This document shows, in pieces, positions 22,792 to 30,296 of a stretch of DNA of 38,740 bases. The position numbers were made by a program, and so were the translations under genes. Under the pieces are notes generated by a model, which saw nothing but the letters and a program-made list of their open reading frames with translations, was not told where the DNA came from and ran no database searches. Origin of the DNA: an uncultured Faecalibacterium sp. (GTDB lineage: Bacteria; Bacillota; Clostridia; Oscillospirales; Ruminococcaceae); assembly GCA_934511465.1 (NCBI GenBank), contig CAKSWG010000018.1, positions 1-38,740 on the forward strand, read 5' to 3'. Positions within the stretch are counted from its first letter, which is position 1. Each line of letters opens with the position of its first letter.

Positions 22792-22942
22792 AGGGGTTGT
22801 TGCAAAATAAAAATGTGATAGCACTTTGCACAAAGAAGTAGCGCAAAATCAGAAACCCGGAACCCTTTTCGAGCCGTTTTGGCCGAGAAAAGGTTCCGGG
22901 TTTTGTGCATTTTTTTCAGGAAGCTGTTTTGCAACAGCCCCT
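22792..22942. repeat. MITE-like palindromic element, 151 bp
   Basis: The ends AGGGGTTGTTGCAAAA (22792-22807) and TTTTGCAACAGCCCCT (22927-22942) are inverted repeats matching at 15 of 16 positions. The inside has no credible gene. It holds a large hairpin (22853-22903; AAACCCGGAACC with GGTTCCGGGTTT, plus a continuing stem) followed on the plus strand by TTTTGTGCATTTTTTT, a possible terminator. The ends resemble terminal inverted repeats of insertion sequences (CTGTTGCAAA type). No target-site duplication is evident. Confidence 0.55.
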
Positions 22943-22990
22943 TTCCGGCTGATGATTGTACACGAAAACATCTGCCCTCCAAAGAGAACT

Positions 22991-24385
22991 CTACACGGAC
23001 TTTTTGGAGTCGATCTCACCCTTGGAAAGTGCAATGACACATTCGCAATGCTTCGTCCTTGGAAACAGATCCACCGGCTGCACCTTTTCTGCATGGTAGC
23101 CGTTCTGCTTCAGCCATGCGGCATCTCTTGCGGCGGTGGCGGGGTTGCAGCTGACGTAGACCACCCGGCGGGGAGCCATGCGCACCACGGCGGAGAGGGT
23201 GGCCTCGTCGCAGCCTTTGCGGGGCGGGTCCAGCATCACCACGTCCGGGTGCAGGCCCTCGGCGGCCAGCTGCGCGGCGGCCTGCCCTGCATCGGCGCAG
23301 AAAAAGCGGCTCTTTGCCGCTACGTCGGCGCCCATGCGGACGGCGTTGGCCTTGGCGCTTTCGATGGCTTCCGGCACGATCTCCACGCCCACCAGCTCCC
23401 GGCAGTGCGCTGCCATGGAAAGGCCGATGGTGCCCATGCCGCAGTAGAGGTCCAGCAGCAGGTCGCTGGGGGCAAGCTGCGCGTACTGCGCGGCGATGCC
23501 ATAGAGCTGCTCGGCGGCGAGGGTGTTCACCTGATAAAACGACAGCGGACCCAGCTGCACCGGCACGCCGCATAGAGTATCCTCAATGTACCCGGGGCCG
23601 TACAGGGTGTGGGTCTCGGTGCCCAGAATGACGTTGGTGTTTTTGCTGTTGACGTTCAGCAGGATGGTGGTGATGTCCGCAAACTGCTCTTTGAGCCGGG
23701 TGCACAGCTCCTCGGCGCAGGGGAGGTGTGAGCGGGTGCACACCAAGCACACCATGATCTGGCCGCTGTGGGCGCCGCGCCGCAGAAATATATGCCGCAC
23801 AAGGCCCTTGCCGGTCTCCTCGCTGTAAGGCCGGACGCCTTTTTCTGCAAAGAAGGCGCACAGGGCGTTGCCGATCTCGTTCAGCACGCCGGGCTGAAGA
23901 CGGCAGTCCGGGCAGGGCACGATGCGGTGGGTGCGGCCCGCGTAAAAGCCGATGCAGGGGGCACCGGTCTTGTCCGTTCCAACCGGGAACTGCACCTTGT
24001 TGCGGTAGCGGTCCACCTCCGGAGATCCCGCGATGGGCAGCACCGGCACGCTCAGCCCGCCGATGCGCGCAAAGGCGTCTGCAACATTCTCCTGCTTGGC
24101 GCGCAGCTCGGCCTCGTAACGCAGATGGCGCAGGCTGCATCCGCCGCAAGGGCCGGCCACGGCGCAGTCCACCGGGATGCGGTCCGGCGAAGGGGTGAGC
24201 ACCTCGTCCAGAATGCCGAAGGCGTAGCGCTTGCAGTCTTTGACGATGCGCACCCGGGCTTCGTCGCCGGGCGCTGCGCCGGGAATGAACACGGCCTCGC
24301 CTTCCGGGCTGTGGGCCACGCCGCTGCCATCGCTGGACAGGCGCTCCACACGCAGGGTGAGGACTTGATTTTTCTGTAAGGGCAT
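22991..24385 (-). CDS. rlmD: 23S rRNA (uracil-C5)-methyltransferase, RlmD/RlmCD type
   Basis: Class I SAM-dependent m5U methyltransferase with Fe-S cluster, 464 residues. An N-terminal TRAM domain (about 1-60) is followed by the cluster cysteines Cys74, Cys80, Cys83 and a later PCPDC (158/161). SAM motif is DLYCGMGT (312-319). DPPRKGC is at 386-392 and the catalytic Cys413 lies in YVSCNPATAARD. Firmicutes often use one enzyme (RlmCD) for U747 and U1939, so the site cannot be assigned. ATG 24385 has AAAGGAGA 9 nt upstream. It starts 15 nt after the araC-type gene stop and is probably co-transcribed with it, an unusual pairing. Confidence 0.95.
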   Translation of the reverse strand: MPLQKNQVLTLRVERLSSDGSGVAHSPEGEAVFIPGAAPGDEARVRIVKDCKRYAFGILDEVLTPSPDRIPVDCAVAGPCGGCSLRHLRYEAELRAKQENVADAFARIGGLSVPVLPIAGSPEVDRYRNKVQFPVGTDKTGAPCIGFYAGRTHRIVPCPDCRLQPGVLNEIGNALCAFFAEKGVRPYSEETGKGLVRHIFLRRGAHSGQIMVCLVCTRSHLPCAEELCTRLKEQFADITTILLNVNSKNTNVILGTETHTLYGPGYIEDTLCGVPVQLGPLSFYQVNTLAAEQLYGIAAQYAQLAPSDLLLDLYCGMGTIGLSMAAHCRELVGVEIVPEAIESAKANAVRMGADVAAKSRFFCADAGQAAAQLAAEGLHPDVVMLDPPRKGCDEATLSAVVRMAPRRVVYVSCNPATAARDAAWLKQNGYHAEKVQPVDLFPRTKHCECVIALSKGEIDSKKSV

Positions 24386-24400
24386 GTGTGGGGGTCTCCT

Positions 24401-25261
24401 TTACTGGGGGGCGGCGCCATCGGCGGGCGCGTCGGCCTGAGATGCAAAATACTTGCTTGGCGGCACGCCCTTGGCGCGCTTGAACACCCGCGAGAAATAG
24501 AACTGATCAAAGAAGCCCACCGACACCGCCACTTCGGCAATGGAAAGGTTGCCGGCCCGCAGCAGCTTGCAGGCTTCGCTGATGCGGTACTCGGTGAGGT
24601 AATCGATGGGGCTCTTGCCCACGTTCAGCATGAACACGCGGTACAGATGGCTGCGGGAGACGCCCACGCTTTTTGCCACATCATCGATGGAAATATCGTG
24701 CGAATAGTTGAACTGGATGTACTTGATGGCGTTGAGCACATACTGGCTGGAGGAAGAGGCCGTGTGCGGCTTGCCCGCAATGGTCTCCTTCATCAGGGCC
24801 GCAATGAAGAGGTAGAGGTAGCCCACCATGGAGGCTTCGTCCTGCGGCTGCAACCCGCGCGAGGAGTAGATGTTGGCCAGCGCGGCACGCATCCCGTCCG
24901 GGTCCTGTGTGTGGTGCACGGGCGAATCGTCGGTAAAGGGCAGCTGCGCGGACAGCTTGTGGGCGCACGCGCCGTTGAAGCCCACCCAGCTGTACTCCCA
25001 AGGCTGCTGCTCATCGGCGGTGTAGCGGATGAGCTGGCTGGGCCGGGCAAAGAACAGATCGCCCGGGCTCACCTCCCAAGTGCGGCCGCCCACCTCGAAC
25101 ACACCCTTGCCGGAAAGCACCAGATGGATGAGGTAGTGGTCCCGGATGCCGGGGCCCCACGTCTGGCCGGGCGCACAGCGCTCGATGCCGCAGTTGAAGA
25201 TGGACAGCTCGATATTATTGGTATAATTCTGTTTGAAGGACTGCTTATATACATCCGCCAT
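24401..25261 (-). CDS. AraC-family transcriptional regulator
   Basis: A 286-residue regulator. An N-terminal cupin sensor (about 15-110, with GPGIRDHYLIHLVLSGKGVFEVGG and SPGDLFFARPSQLIRY) precedes a C-terminal double helix-turn-helix. The latter spans about 170-275 (DISIDDVAKSVGVSRSHLYRVF; LSIAEVAVSVGFFDQFYFSRVFKRAKGVPPSKY). The architecture is that of MsmR/RafR-type sugar regulators. It is divergent from the second galactokinase gene across a 229-nt region with promoters on both strands, so it most likely controls that gene. The start has GGAGG 10 nt upstream. The rlmD gene follows closely. Confidence 0.93.
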   Translation of the reverse strand: MADVYKQSFKQNYTNNIELSIFNCGIERCAPGQTWGPGIRDHYLIHLVLSGKGVFEVGGRTWEVSPGDLFFARPSQLIRYTADEQQPWEYSWVGFNGACAHKLSAQLPFTDDSPVHHTQDPDGMRAALANIYSSRGLQPQDEASMVGYLYLFIAALMKETIAGKPHTASSSSQYVLNAIKYIQFNYSHDISIDDVAKSVGVSRSHLYRVFMLNVGKSPIDYLTEYRISEACKLLRAGNLSIAEVAVSVGFFDQFYFSRVFKRAKGVPPSKYFASQADAPADGAAPQ

Positions 25262-25318
25262 AGCCGCGTTTCCTCCGCTCTGTCAGGTTCCGGGCATATT
25301 CCGGCCCGATTTGAGTAT

Positions 25319-25348
25319 AGTATACCACACCTGCACCTGCAAATTCAA
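25319..25348 (-). promoter_or_regulatory. araC-type gene promoter
   Basis: Minus strand: TTGAAT (25348-25343), 18-nt spacer, TATACT (25324-25319). The spacer contains a GGTGCAGGTG repeat-like sequence. Confidence 0.65.
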
Positions 25349-25409
25349 CAAAAGTACATCTTATTCTTTGAGCCGGATGCCAAAATTCGCGTTTTTTCGG
25401 CGTTGGAAA

Positions 25410-25438
25410 TTGAAAAACAGGGCCCGATGCATTACAAT
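25410..25438 (+). promoter_or_regulatory. Promoter of the second galactokinase gene
   Basis: TTGAAA (25410-25415), 17-nt spacer, TACAAT (25433-25438), about 40 nt before the Shine-Dalgarno. Confidence 0.8.
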
Positions 25439-25489
25439 AGGCATAACAAACCCGTTGATCCCCAAACACACTCTGAGGGAGGGAACGTT

Positions 25490-26782
25490 ATGGCAACCAG
25501 TGCACAGCTTTGCGGCGAGATCGCGGCAGGCAGGTGGGACGATGCGCTGCGGGCGCTGTACGGCGGCAGCCCGGAGCAGCTGGCCCGGCAGAGGGCACGC
25601 TACTGCGCGGCGCTGCAACAGTTTGAGCTGTACTTCGGCCCCGGACGGCAGGTGCAGGTGTACTCGGCGCCGGGCCGGGCCGAACTGGGCGGCAACCACA
25701 CCGACCACCAGCACGGTTACGGCCTTGCGGCAGCGGTGACGCTGGATCTTGTGGCCGTGGCGGCGCGCAACACGGACGGCTATGTGCGGGTAAAGAGCCG
25801 CGGCTTCAACAAGCTGGATGTGATCGACCTTGCCGCCGACGGCCCGCAGGAAGGGGAGAGCACCCACTCGGCCAGCCTGATCCGGGGCATTGCCGAGGGC
25901 TTCAAGGCCGCAGGCAAAGCGGTGGGCGGCTTTGACGCCTACACGGCCAGCGATGTGCTGCGCGGCAGCGGGCTCTCCAGCTCGGCCGCGTTTGAGATGG
26001 GCATGGCGGTGATCTGGAACGGAGCGTACGGCTGCGGCCTTGCACCGGCCCGGCTGGCGCAGATCTGCCAGTACGCCGAGAATATCTACTTTGGCAAGCC
26101 CAGCGGCCTGCTGGACCAGCTGACCAGCGCGGTGGGCGGCATCATCTTTGCAGACTTTGCGGACCCGCAGCGGCCCGCAGTGGAAAAGATCCACGCAGAC
26201 GGCCTGCTGCCGCCGGGCATGAGCCTGTGCGTTACGGACACGCGCGGCAGCCACAGCGAGCTGACAGGCGAATTTGCGGCCATCCGGCAGGAGATGGAGC
26301 AGGTGGCCGCGGCCCTTGGGCACAAGGTGCTGGGGCAGGTGCAGGAAGCCGACTTCTGGGCCGCACTGCCTGCCCTGCGCCGCCAGTGCGGAGACCGCGC
26401 CGTGCTGCGGGCCATCCACTATTTTGCGGAGAATGCCCGCACCCTTGCCCAGCGCGATGCGCTGCAGGCGGGCAGCTTTGCCGCCTTTGCCGCGCTGGTG
26501 CTGGAAAGCGGGCGCGCTTCCTTTGCACTGTGCCAGAATGTATATTGCAGCACCGATGTGCGGCATCAGGGGCTCTCGGTGGCACTGGCACTGAGCCAGA
26601 GCATCTTGCAGGGCAGCGGCGGTGCCTGGCGGATGCAGGGCGGCGGCTTTGCGGGCACCATTCAGGCTTATGTGCCGCAGCCGCTGCTGCAAACATACCA
26701 CGCGGCCATCGAGAACGTGTTCGGCAAGGGCAGCTGTTACATCCTGCGCCTGCGGGAGCAGGGGGCAGTGAGAGTGATCTGA
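25490..26782 (+). CDS. Second galactokinase-family (GHMP) sugar kinase
   Basis: A 430-residue homologue of the galK product at 6505-7791 across its whole length. Motifs: GRAELGGNHTDHQ (62-74), LRGSGLSSSAAFE (ATP motif, about 157-169), SGLLDQ with catalytic Asp209, and GGGFAGTIQAYVP near the end. It differs from the gal operon copy in the pocket-near segments (CVTDTRGSHSELT instead of CILDSCADHADLT; SGLLDQLTS instead of CGLMDQMAS). It is not next to galT, has its own promoter, and faces an AraC regulator. It may phosphorylate galactose or a related sugar such as a galactosamine. ATG 25490 follows GGGAGGG; longer upstream frames cross the promoter. Confidence 0.9.
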   Translation: MATSAQLCGEIAAGRWDDALRALYGGSPEQLARQRARYCAALQQFELYFGPGRQVQVYSAPGRAELGGNHTDHQHGYGLAAAVTLDLVAVAARNTDGYVRVKSRGFNKLDVIDLAADGPQEGESTHSASLIRGIAEGFKAAGKAVGGFDAYTASDVLRGSGLSSSAAFEMGMAVIWNGAYGCGLAPARLAQICQYAENIYFGKPSGLLDQLTSAVGGIIFADFADPQRPAVEKIHADGLLPPGMSLCVTDTRGSHSELTGEFAAIRQEMEQVAAALGHKVLGQVQEADFWAALPALRRQCGDRAVLRAIHYFAENARTLAQRDALQAGSFAAFAALVLESGRASFALCQNVYCSTDVRHQGLSVALALSQSILQGSGGAWRMQGGGFAGTIQAYVPQPLLQTYHAAIENVFGKGSCYILRLREQGAVRVI

Positions 26783-26800
26783 CGCCGTAAACAGGCAAAA

Positions 26801-26832
26801 CAAAACCCCGGCAGAGCGTTATCTGCCGGGGT
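26801..26832. terminator. Bidirectional terminator
   Basis: Perfect 11-bp stem ACCCCGGCAGA (26805-26815) / TCTGCCGGGGT (26822-26832). The T tract is better on the minus strand (TTTTGTTTTG), ending the leader-peptide operon, and weak on the plus strand for the kinase gene. Confidence 0.85.
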
Positions 26833-26859
26833 CCATTTGTGTAGGAAACGGGAAGACCA

Positions 26860-27189
26860 TCAGAACACGGGCTGCTGCTCTTCCTTGCGCTGCTGCTGAT
26901 TGATGAACTGCACCATGGCTTCCTCCTCATGGGAGAAGTGGAACAGTTTTGCAAAGGAGTCGTAAGCACCGGTCATGAACTTGAAGCCGGTCTTTACCAC
27001 GTTGAGCAGCAGCGTGGGCACAAAGGTAAAGGAGAACGAGATCAGGCCGCCGCCAAAGAAAAAGTCGTCCAGATGCAGGTTTGCAAAAAACAGGTCCAGT
27101 GCATCCACCAGCGGCCCGCCGCCGGAAATAGTGCGCAGCTCCTCTTCCGATACAAAGGTACAGGCATGCGGCAGCTGAAGCTCTTTCAT
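26860..27189 (-). CDS. Double-glycine leader protein B (bacteriocin-like, 109 aa)
   Basis: A small protein with an N-terminal leader fitting the double-glycine (C39 peptidase) consensus. Counting back from the cleavage site after Gly24: Gly -1/-2, Ile -4, Leu -7, Glu -8, Val -12 (FVSEEELRTISGG). The leader also shares a LPHA/FPAA-type start with protein A upstream. The mature part (~85 residues) is Phe-rich, with hydrophobic stretches (ANLHLDDFFFGGGLISFSFTF; VPTLLLNVVKTGF) and a polar Gln/Glu-rich tail. ATG 27189 is chosen because AAGGAG lies 8 nt upstream; the TTG at 27195 is too close. It is second gene of the operon, 38 nt after protein A. No transporter or immunity gene is adjacent. Confidence 0.75.
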   Translation of the reverse strand: MKELQLPHACTFVSEEELRTISGGGPLVDALDLFFANLHLDDFFFGGGLISFSFTFVPTLLLNVVKTGFKFMTGAYDSFAKLFHFSHEEEAMVQFINQQQRKEEQQPVF

Positions 27190-27227
27190 ACTCAAAACTC
27201 CTTCCCGTTCAGTTTAGAAAGCAAAGA

Positions 27228-27689
27228 TCAGATGGTGGGGGCCGCAGCGGCAGTCTGGGTGCTGCCGGTGCCCAGTGCGGGCTTGATGACCTGCTGGTAG
27301 AAGTCCTTGGCCGTGTTGATGAAGCTGGAGATCTGGCCGTATGCATAGTAGACTGCCAGAGTGGCAACGCCAAACAGGGCAACGCGGCTCCAGCCGTTCA
27401 TCTTATCCCAAGTGTGGTAGAAGGTGCCGGAAGCAGACAGACCGTTGTTAAAGCCGCTCAGAGCGGTATTCTTGATGTAGCTGAAAGAATAGCTGGTTGC
27501 CAGAACAAATGCGTTGATGGCAGCACTCTTGCAGAAGATCACGAACTGGTCGGTGTTGAAGGAAATATCATAGCCAAAAACAGTGCCCAACTGAATGACA
27601 CGGCCACCGTCCAGATAGGTCATTTCCTCTTGGGTAAGAACGGCATAAGCTGCCGGGAATTGCATTGTACTCTGATAGGGATGATCCAT
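27228..27689 (-). CDS. Double-glycine leader protein A (bacteriocin-like, 153 aa)
   Basis: First gene of the pair. The leader is 29 residues and ends VLTQEEMTYLDGG, matching the double-glycine consensus: Gly -1/-2, Leu -4, Met -7, Glu -8, Leu -12. The 124-residue mature part has two hydrophobic segments (AAINAFVLATSYSFSYI; WSRVALFGVATLAVYYAYG), few charges and an Ala/Thr/Gly-rich tail, suggesting a membrane-active or exported product. ATG 27689 follows AAAGGAG by 10 nt; longer frames upstream run through the promoter. Similar 'EEMTYxxGG' leaders occur on small proteins in Ruminococcaceae genomes, mostly of unknown function. Export by a peptidase-containing ABC transporter elsewhere is inferred. 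Confidence 0.78.
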   Translation of the reverse strand: MDHPYQSTMQFPAAYAVLTQEEMTYLDGGRVIQLGTVFGYDISFNTDQFVIFCKSAAINAFVLATSYSFSYIKNTALSGFNNGLSASGTFYHTWDKMNGWSRVALFGVATLAVYYAYGQISSFINTAKDFYQQVIKPALGTGSTQTAAAAPTI

Positions 27690-27749
27690 GGTGGGAAAAC
27701 TCCTTTCATTGGTGGGATCTGCAAAAGAAACAGATCGTATACTATCTGA

Positions 27750-27778
27750 ATTGTAGCATAACTGCGTGCAAATAACAA
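27750..27778 (-). promoter_or_regulatory. Promoter of the double-glycine leader operon
   Basis: Minus strand: TTGTTA (27778-27773), 17-nt spacer, TACAAT (27755-27750) with extended -10 TG. Leader of about 55 nt. Confidence 0.75.
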
Positions 27779-27906
27779 GAGCACCGCCCGGCAAAAATCA
27801 TGATACATTTGTGAACAAACTGTTACGCAAAACTTTCGAAAATACGAATGACCGTGCAAAACGGCGGATGAGCGGAAAACCCCTGCGCCGAAAAAATGTT
27901 CCCCGC

Positions 27907-27946
27907 AAAAAACAAAGACACCCGCACACAAAGGTGTGCAGGTGCC
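27907..27946 (-). terminator. malQ terminator
   Basis: Minus strand: GGCACCTGCACAC pairs with GTGTGCGGGTGTC (27934-27946 with 27917-27929) and is followed by TTTGTTTTTT. Confidence 0.88.
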
Positions 27947-27973
27947 TTGATGGGGAGAAAATGATGGGAAAAC

Positions 27974-29440
27974 TTATTCCTGTGCCCGCTCGTAGAGTGC
28001 GGTCAAGCCGGCAATGTGTCCGGCAAGGCCTTCCGGCAGGGGGGTGCTGAGCCGCCACTGCCAGTTGGTGCCTTGGGTGCTGGGGGTGTTGATGCGGGCC
28101 TCGGCCCCCAGATGCAGCCAGTCGGCCAGCGGGATGATGGCCGTATCCGGAACGCTGGCAAGGCAGGCGCAGATCATGGCTTCGGCCAAGTCTTCGGGCC
28201 GGCAACGCAGGTAGCGGCAGGCGTAGGCCACATCCTCGGCGCTGGCATTGGTGCGCCAGCCCTCGGTGGTCACGTTGTCGTGGGTGCCGGTGTACACCAC
28301 ACTGTTGCGGTGGTAGGTGTGGGGCAGGTAGTTGCCGGATTCGCGGCTGTCAAAGGCAAACTGCATGATCTTCATGCCCGGGTAGCCGCTTGCCGCCAGC
28401 ATGGCCTTGACCTCCGGGGTCAGGTAGCCCAGATCCTCGGCAATGATGCCGCCTGCGCCCAGTGCCTCGTGCATGGCGTGGATGAAATCGCGGTCGGGGC
28501 CCTTTTCCCAGTGGCCGCCTGCCGCGGTCTTGTTCCCGGCAGGAATGGAGTAGTAGCTCTCAAAGCCGCGGAAATGGTCGATGCGCACCACATCGTAAAT
28601 GGAGGTGGCGTGTTTCATGCGCTGCTTCCACCACGCAAAGCCGGTGGCCTTGTGGACGGGCCATGCGTACAGGGGGTTGCCCCACAGCTGGCCGTCCGCC
28701 GCAAAGGCGTCCGGCGGACACCCGGCCACCTGCGTCAGATGCATCCGGCCGTCGGTCTGGAACAGCTCCGGGTGGGTCCACAGGTCGCTGGAATCCGGGC
28801 TGACGTAGATGGGGATATCGCCCACCAGTTTGATGCCCTTGCTGTTGGCGTAAGCCTTCAGGGCATTCCACTGGGTGTAGAAGAAGAATTGTACCGCCTT
28901 ATAGTAGCCGATGCTTCCGGCCAGCGCTGCTTTGGCTTCGGCAATGGCCGCAGGCTCACGGCAGCGCAGGGCATCCGGCCAGTCCGCAAGGCCCGCCTGA
29001 CCCTGTGCGGCCTTGACGGCCATGAACAGGGCGTAATCCTCCAGCCAGAAGCTCTGCGCCTTGCAGAAGGCTTCGTAGGCGGGGCAGGAGGAGGCCAGCA
29101 GCCGGTCGGCCGCTTTTTGCAGGATGACAGGCCGCTCGTTGTAGAGCGTGCCGTAATCGATGGGGCCCACCGGCCTTTCCGCAGGCAGCTCGTCAGCGGT
29201 CAGCCAGCCCTCCGCAGCCAGCAGACGGTAATCGATGAAATAGGGGTTTCCGGCAAAGGCGGAAAAGCTCTGGTAAGGGCTGTCGCCGTAGCCGGTGGGG
29301 CCGATGGGCAGAATCTGCCAGTAGGTCTGCTTGGCTTCGGCCAGAAAATCCACGAATGCGAAGGCCTCTTTGCCCAGCGTGCCGATGCCAAAGGGCCCCG
29401 GCAGGCTGAACACGGGCATCAGAATGCCGCTTGCACGCAT
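27974..29440 (-). CDS. malQ: 4-alpha-glucanotransferase (amylomaltase)
   Basis: GH77 enzyme that disproportionates malto-oligosaccharides, releasing glucose and longer glucans. The 488-residue length fits the bacterial type. Characteristic segments: QILPIGPTGYGDSPYQSFSAFAGNPYFID near the N-terminus, VGDIPIYVSPDSSDLW, the catalytic-region VVRIDHFRGFESYYSIP (nucleophile Asp), GIIAEDLGYLTPEV (acid/base Glu) and YTGTHDNVTTEGW. ATG 29440 follows AAGGAGG by 8 nt; a GTG at 29449 overlaps the Shine-Dalgarno. It is last gene of the transport operon, 13 nt after the permease, which indicates that the transporter brings in maltodextrins. Confidence 0.97.
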   Translation of the reverse strand: MRASGILMPVFSLPGPFGIGTLGKEAFAFVDFLAEAKQTYWQILPIGPTGYGDSPYQSFSAFAGNPYFIDYRLLAAEGWLTADELPAERPVGPIDYGTLYNERPVILQKAADRLLASSCPAYEAFCKAQSFWLEDYALFMAVKAAQGQAGLADWPDALRCREPAAIAEAKAALAGSIGYYKAVQFFFYTQWNALKAYANSKGIKLVGDIPIYVSPDSSDLWTHPELFQTDGRMHLTQVAGCPPDAFAADGQLWGNPLYAWPVHKATGFAWWKQRMKHATSIYDVVRIDHFRGFESYYSIPAGNKTAAGGHWEKGPDRDFIHAMHEALGAGGIIAEDLGYLTPEVKAMLAASGYPGMKIMQFAFDSRESGNYLPHTYHRNSVVYTGTHDNVTTEGWRTNASAEDVAYACRYLRCRPEDLAEAMICACLASVPDTAIIPLADWLHLGAEARINTPSTQGTNWQWRLSTPLPEGLAGHIAGLTALYERAQE

Positions 29441-29453
29441 TGTGTGCACCTCC

Positions 29454-30296
29454 TTAGCCCTTCACAGCACCTGCCACAACGCCCTCGATGATGTACTTCT
29501 GGCAGGTCATGTACAGGATGATGATGGGGATGATGGCAATGATGATGCAGGCCATCATGGGGGCCAGTTCCACGCGGCCATAACCGCCGCGGAAATACTG
29601 GATGGCCATGGGGATGGTGCGGTACTTCTTGATGTCCAGCACCAGCGTGGGCAGCAGGTAGTCATTCCACACCCACATGGTCTCGAGGATGGCGGTGGAG
29701 ATCATGGTGGGCTTGAGGATGGGGAACACGATTTTGAAGAAGATCTGGATGGGGTTGCAGCCATCGATCATGGCCGCTTCCTCAATTTCCATGGGCACGC
29801 TCTTCATGAAGCCGGTGAACATGAACACGGCAAGTCCTGCGCCGAAGCCCAGATAGATGATGCAGATGTTCCACGGGGTGTTCAGCTTGAGCTGGTCAGC
29901 GGTCTTGGACAGGGTGAACATGACCATCTGGAAGGGCACGACCATGGAGAACACGATCAGCAGGTTCATGAACTTGCTCAGCTTGTTGTTCACGCGGGTG
30001 AGGTACCAGCCGGTCATGGAGCAGCACAGCAGGATCAGCGCCACGCTGGTGACGGTGATCACAAGGCTGTAGCCCAGACTGGAGAGGAAGCCCATCTTGG
30101 TGACGCCGTAAACGTAGTTGGAAAGGCCCGCAAAGGTCTCTGCGGTGGGCAGCTGGAACACGGTGGAGGTGGTAAAGGTGCCCTCGACCTTCAAGCTGTT
30201 GAACAGGATCAGCACGATGGGGTAGATCCACAAAAGGCTCAGCAGCGTCATGATAACGGTGAGGATGTTATCCCACATTTTTTTCTGTTTAGGCAT
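29454..30296 (-). CDS. Sugar ABC transporter permease, MalG-type
   Basis: Inner-membrane permease (280 residues, six predicted helices) of a CUT1 carbohydrate ABC importer. The EAA loop that contacts the ATPase reads EEAAMIDGCNPIQIFFKIVFP. The N-terminus has a single helix followed by a periplasmic loop, as in MalG. Its ATG overlaps the stop of the MalF-type gene in TAATG, so the pair is translationally coupled; AAGGAGG also precedes it. It works with the MalF-type permease and the solute-binding lipoprotein. The ATP-binding subunit is not encoded in this cluster, so a shared MsmK/MsmX-type ATPase elsewhere is inferred. Confidence 0.93.
   Translation of the reverse strand: MPKQKKMWDNILTVIMTLLSLLWIYPIVLILFNSLKVEGTFTTSTVFQLPTAETFAGLSNYVYGVTKMGFLSSLGYSLVITVTSVALILLCCSMTGWYLTRVNNKLSKFMNLLIVFSMVVPFQMVMFTLSKTADQLKLNTPWNICIIYLGFGAGLAVFMFTGFMKSVPMEIEEAAMIDGCNPIQIFFKIVFPILKPTMISTAILETMWVWNDYLLPTLVLDIKKYRTIPMAIQYFRGGYGRVELAPMMACIIIAIIPIIILYMTCQKYIIEGVVAGAVKG

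Noticed and set aside
22853..22903. Possible CRISPR-like or riboswitch structure
   Set aside because: It is a single long hairpin with a T tract, with no repeated units or spacers; explained as a terminator within the palindromic element.
24386..25489. Long N-terminal extension of the second kinase frame
   Set aside because: The extension is antisense to the AraC regulator and passes through the kinase promoter; ATG 25490 has the Shine-Dalgarno and aligns with the galK product.
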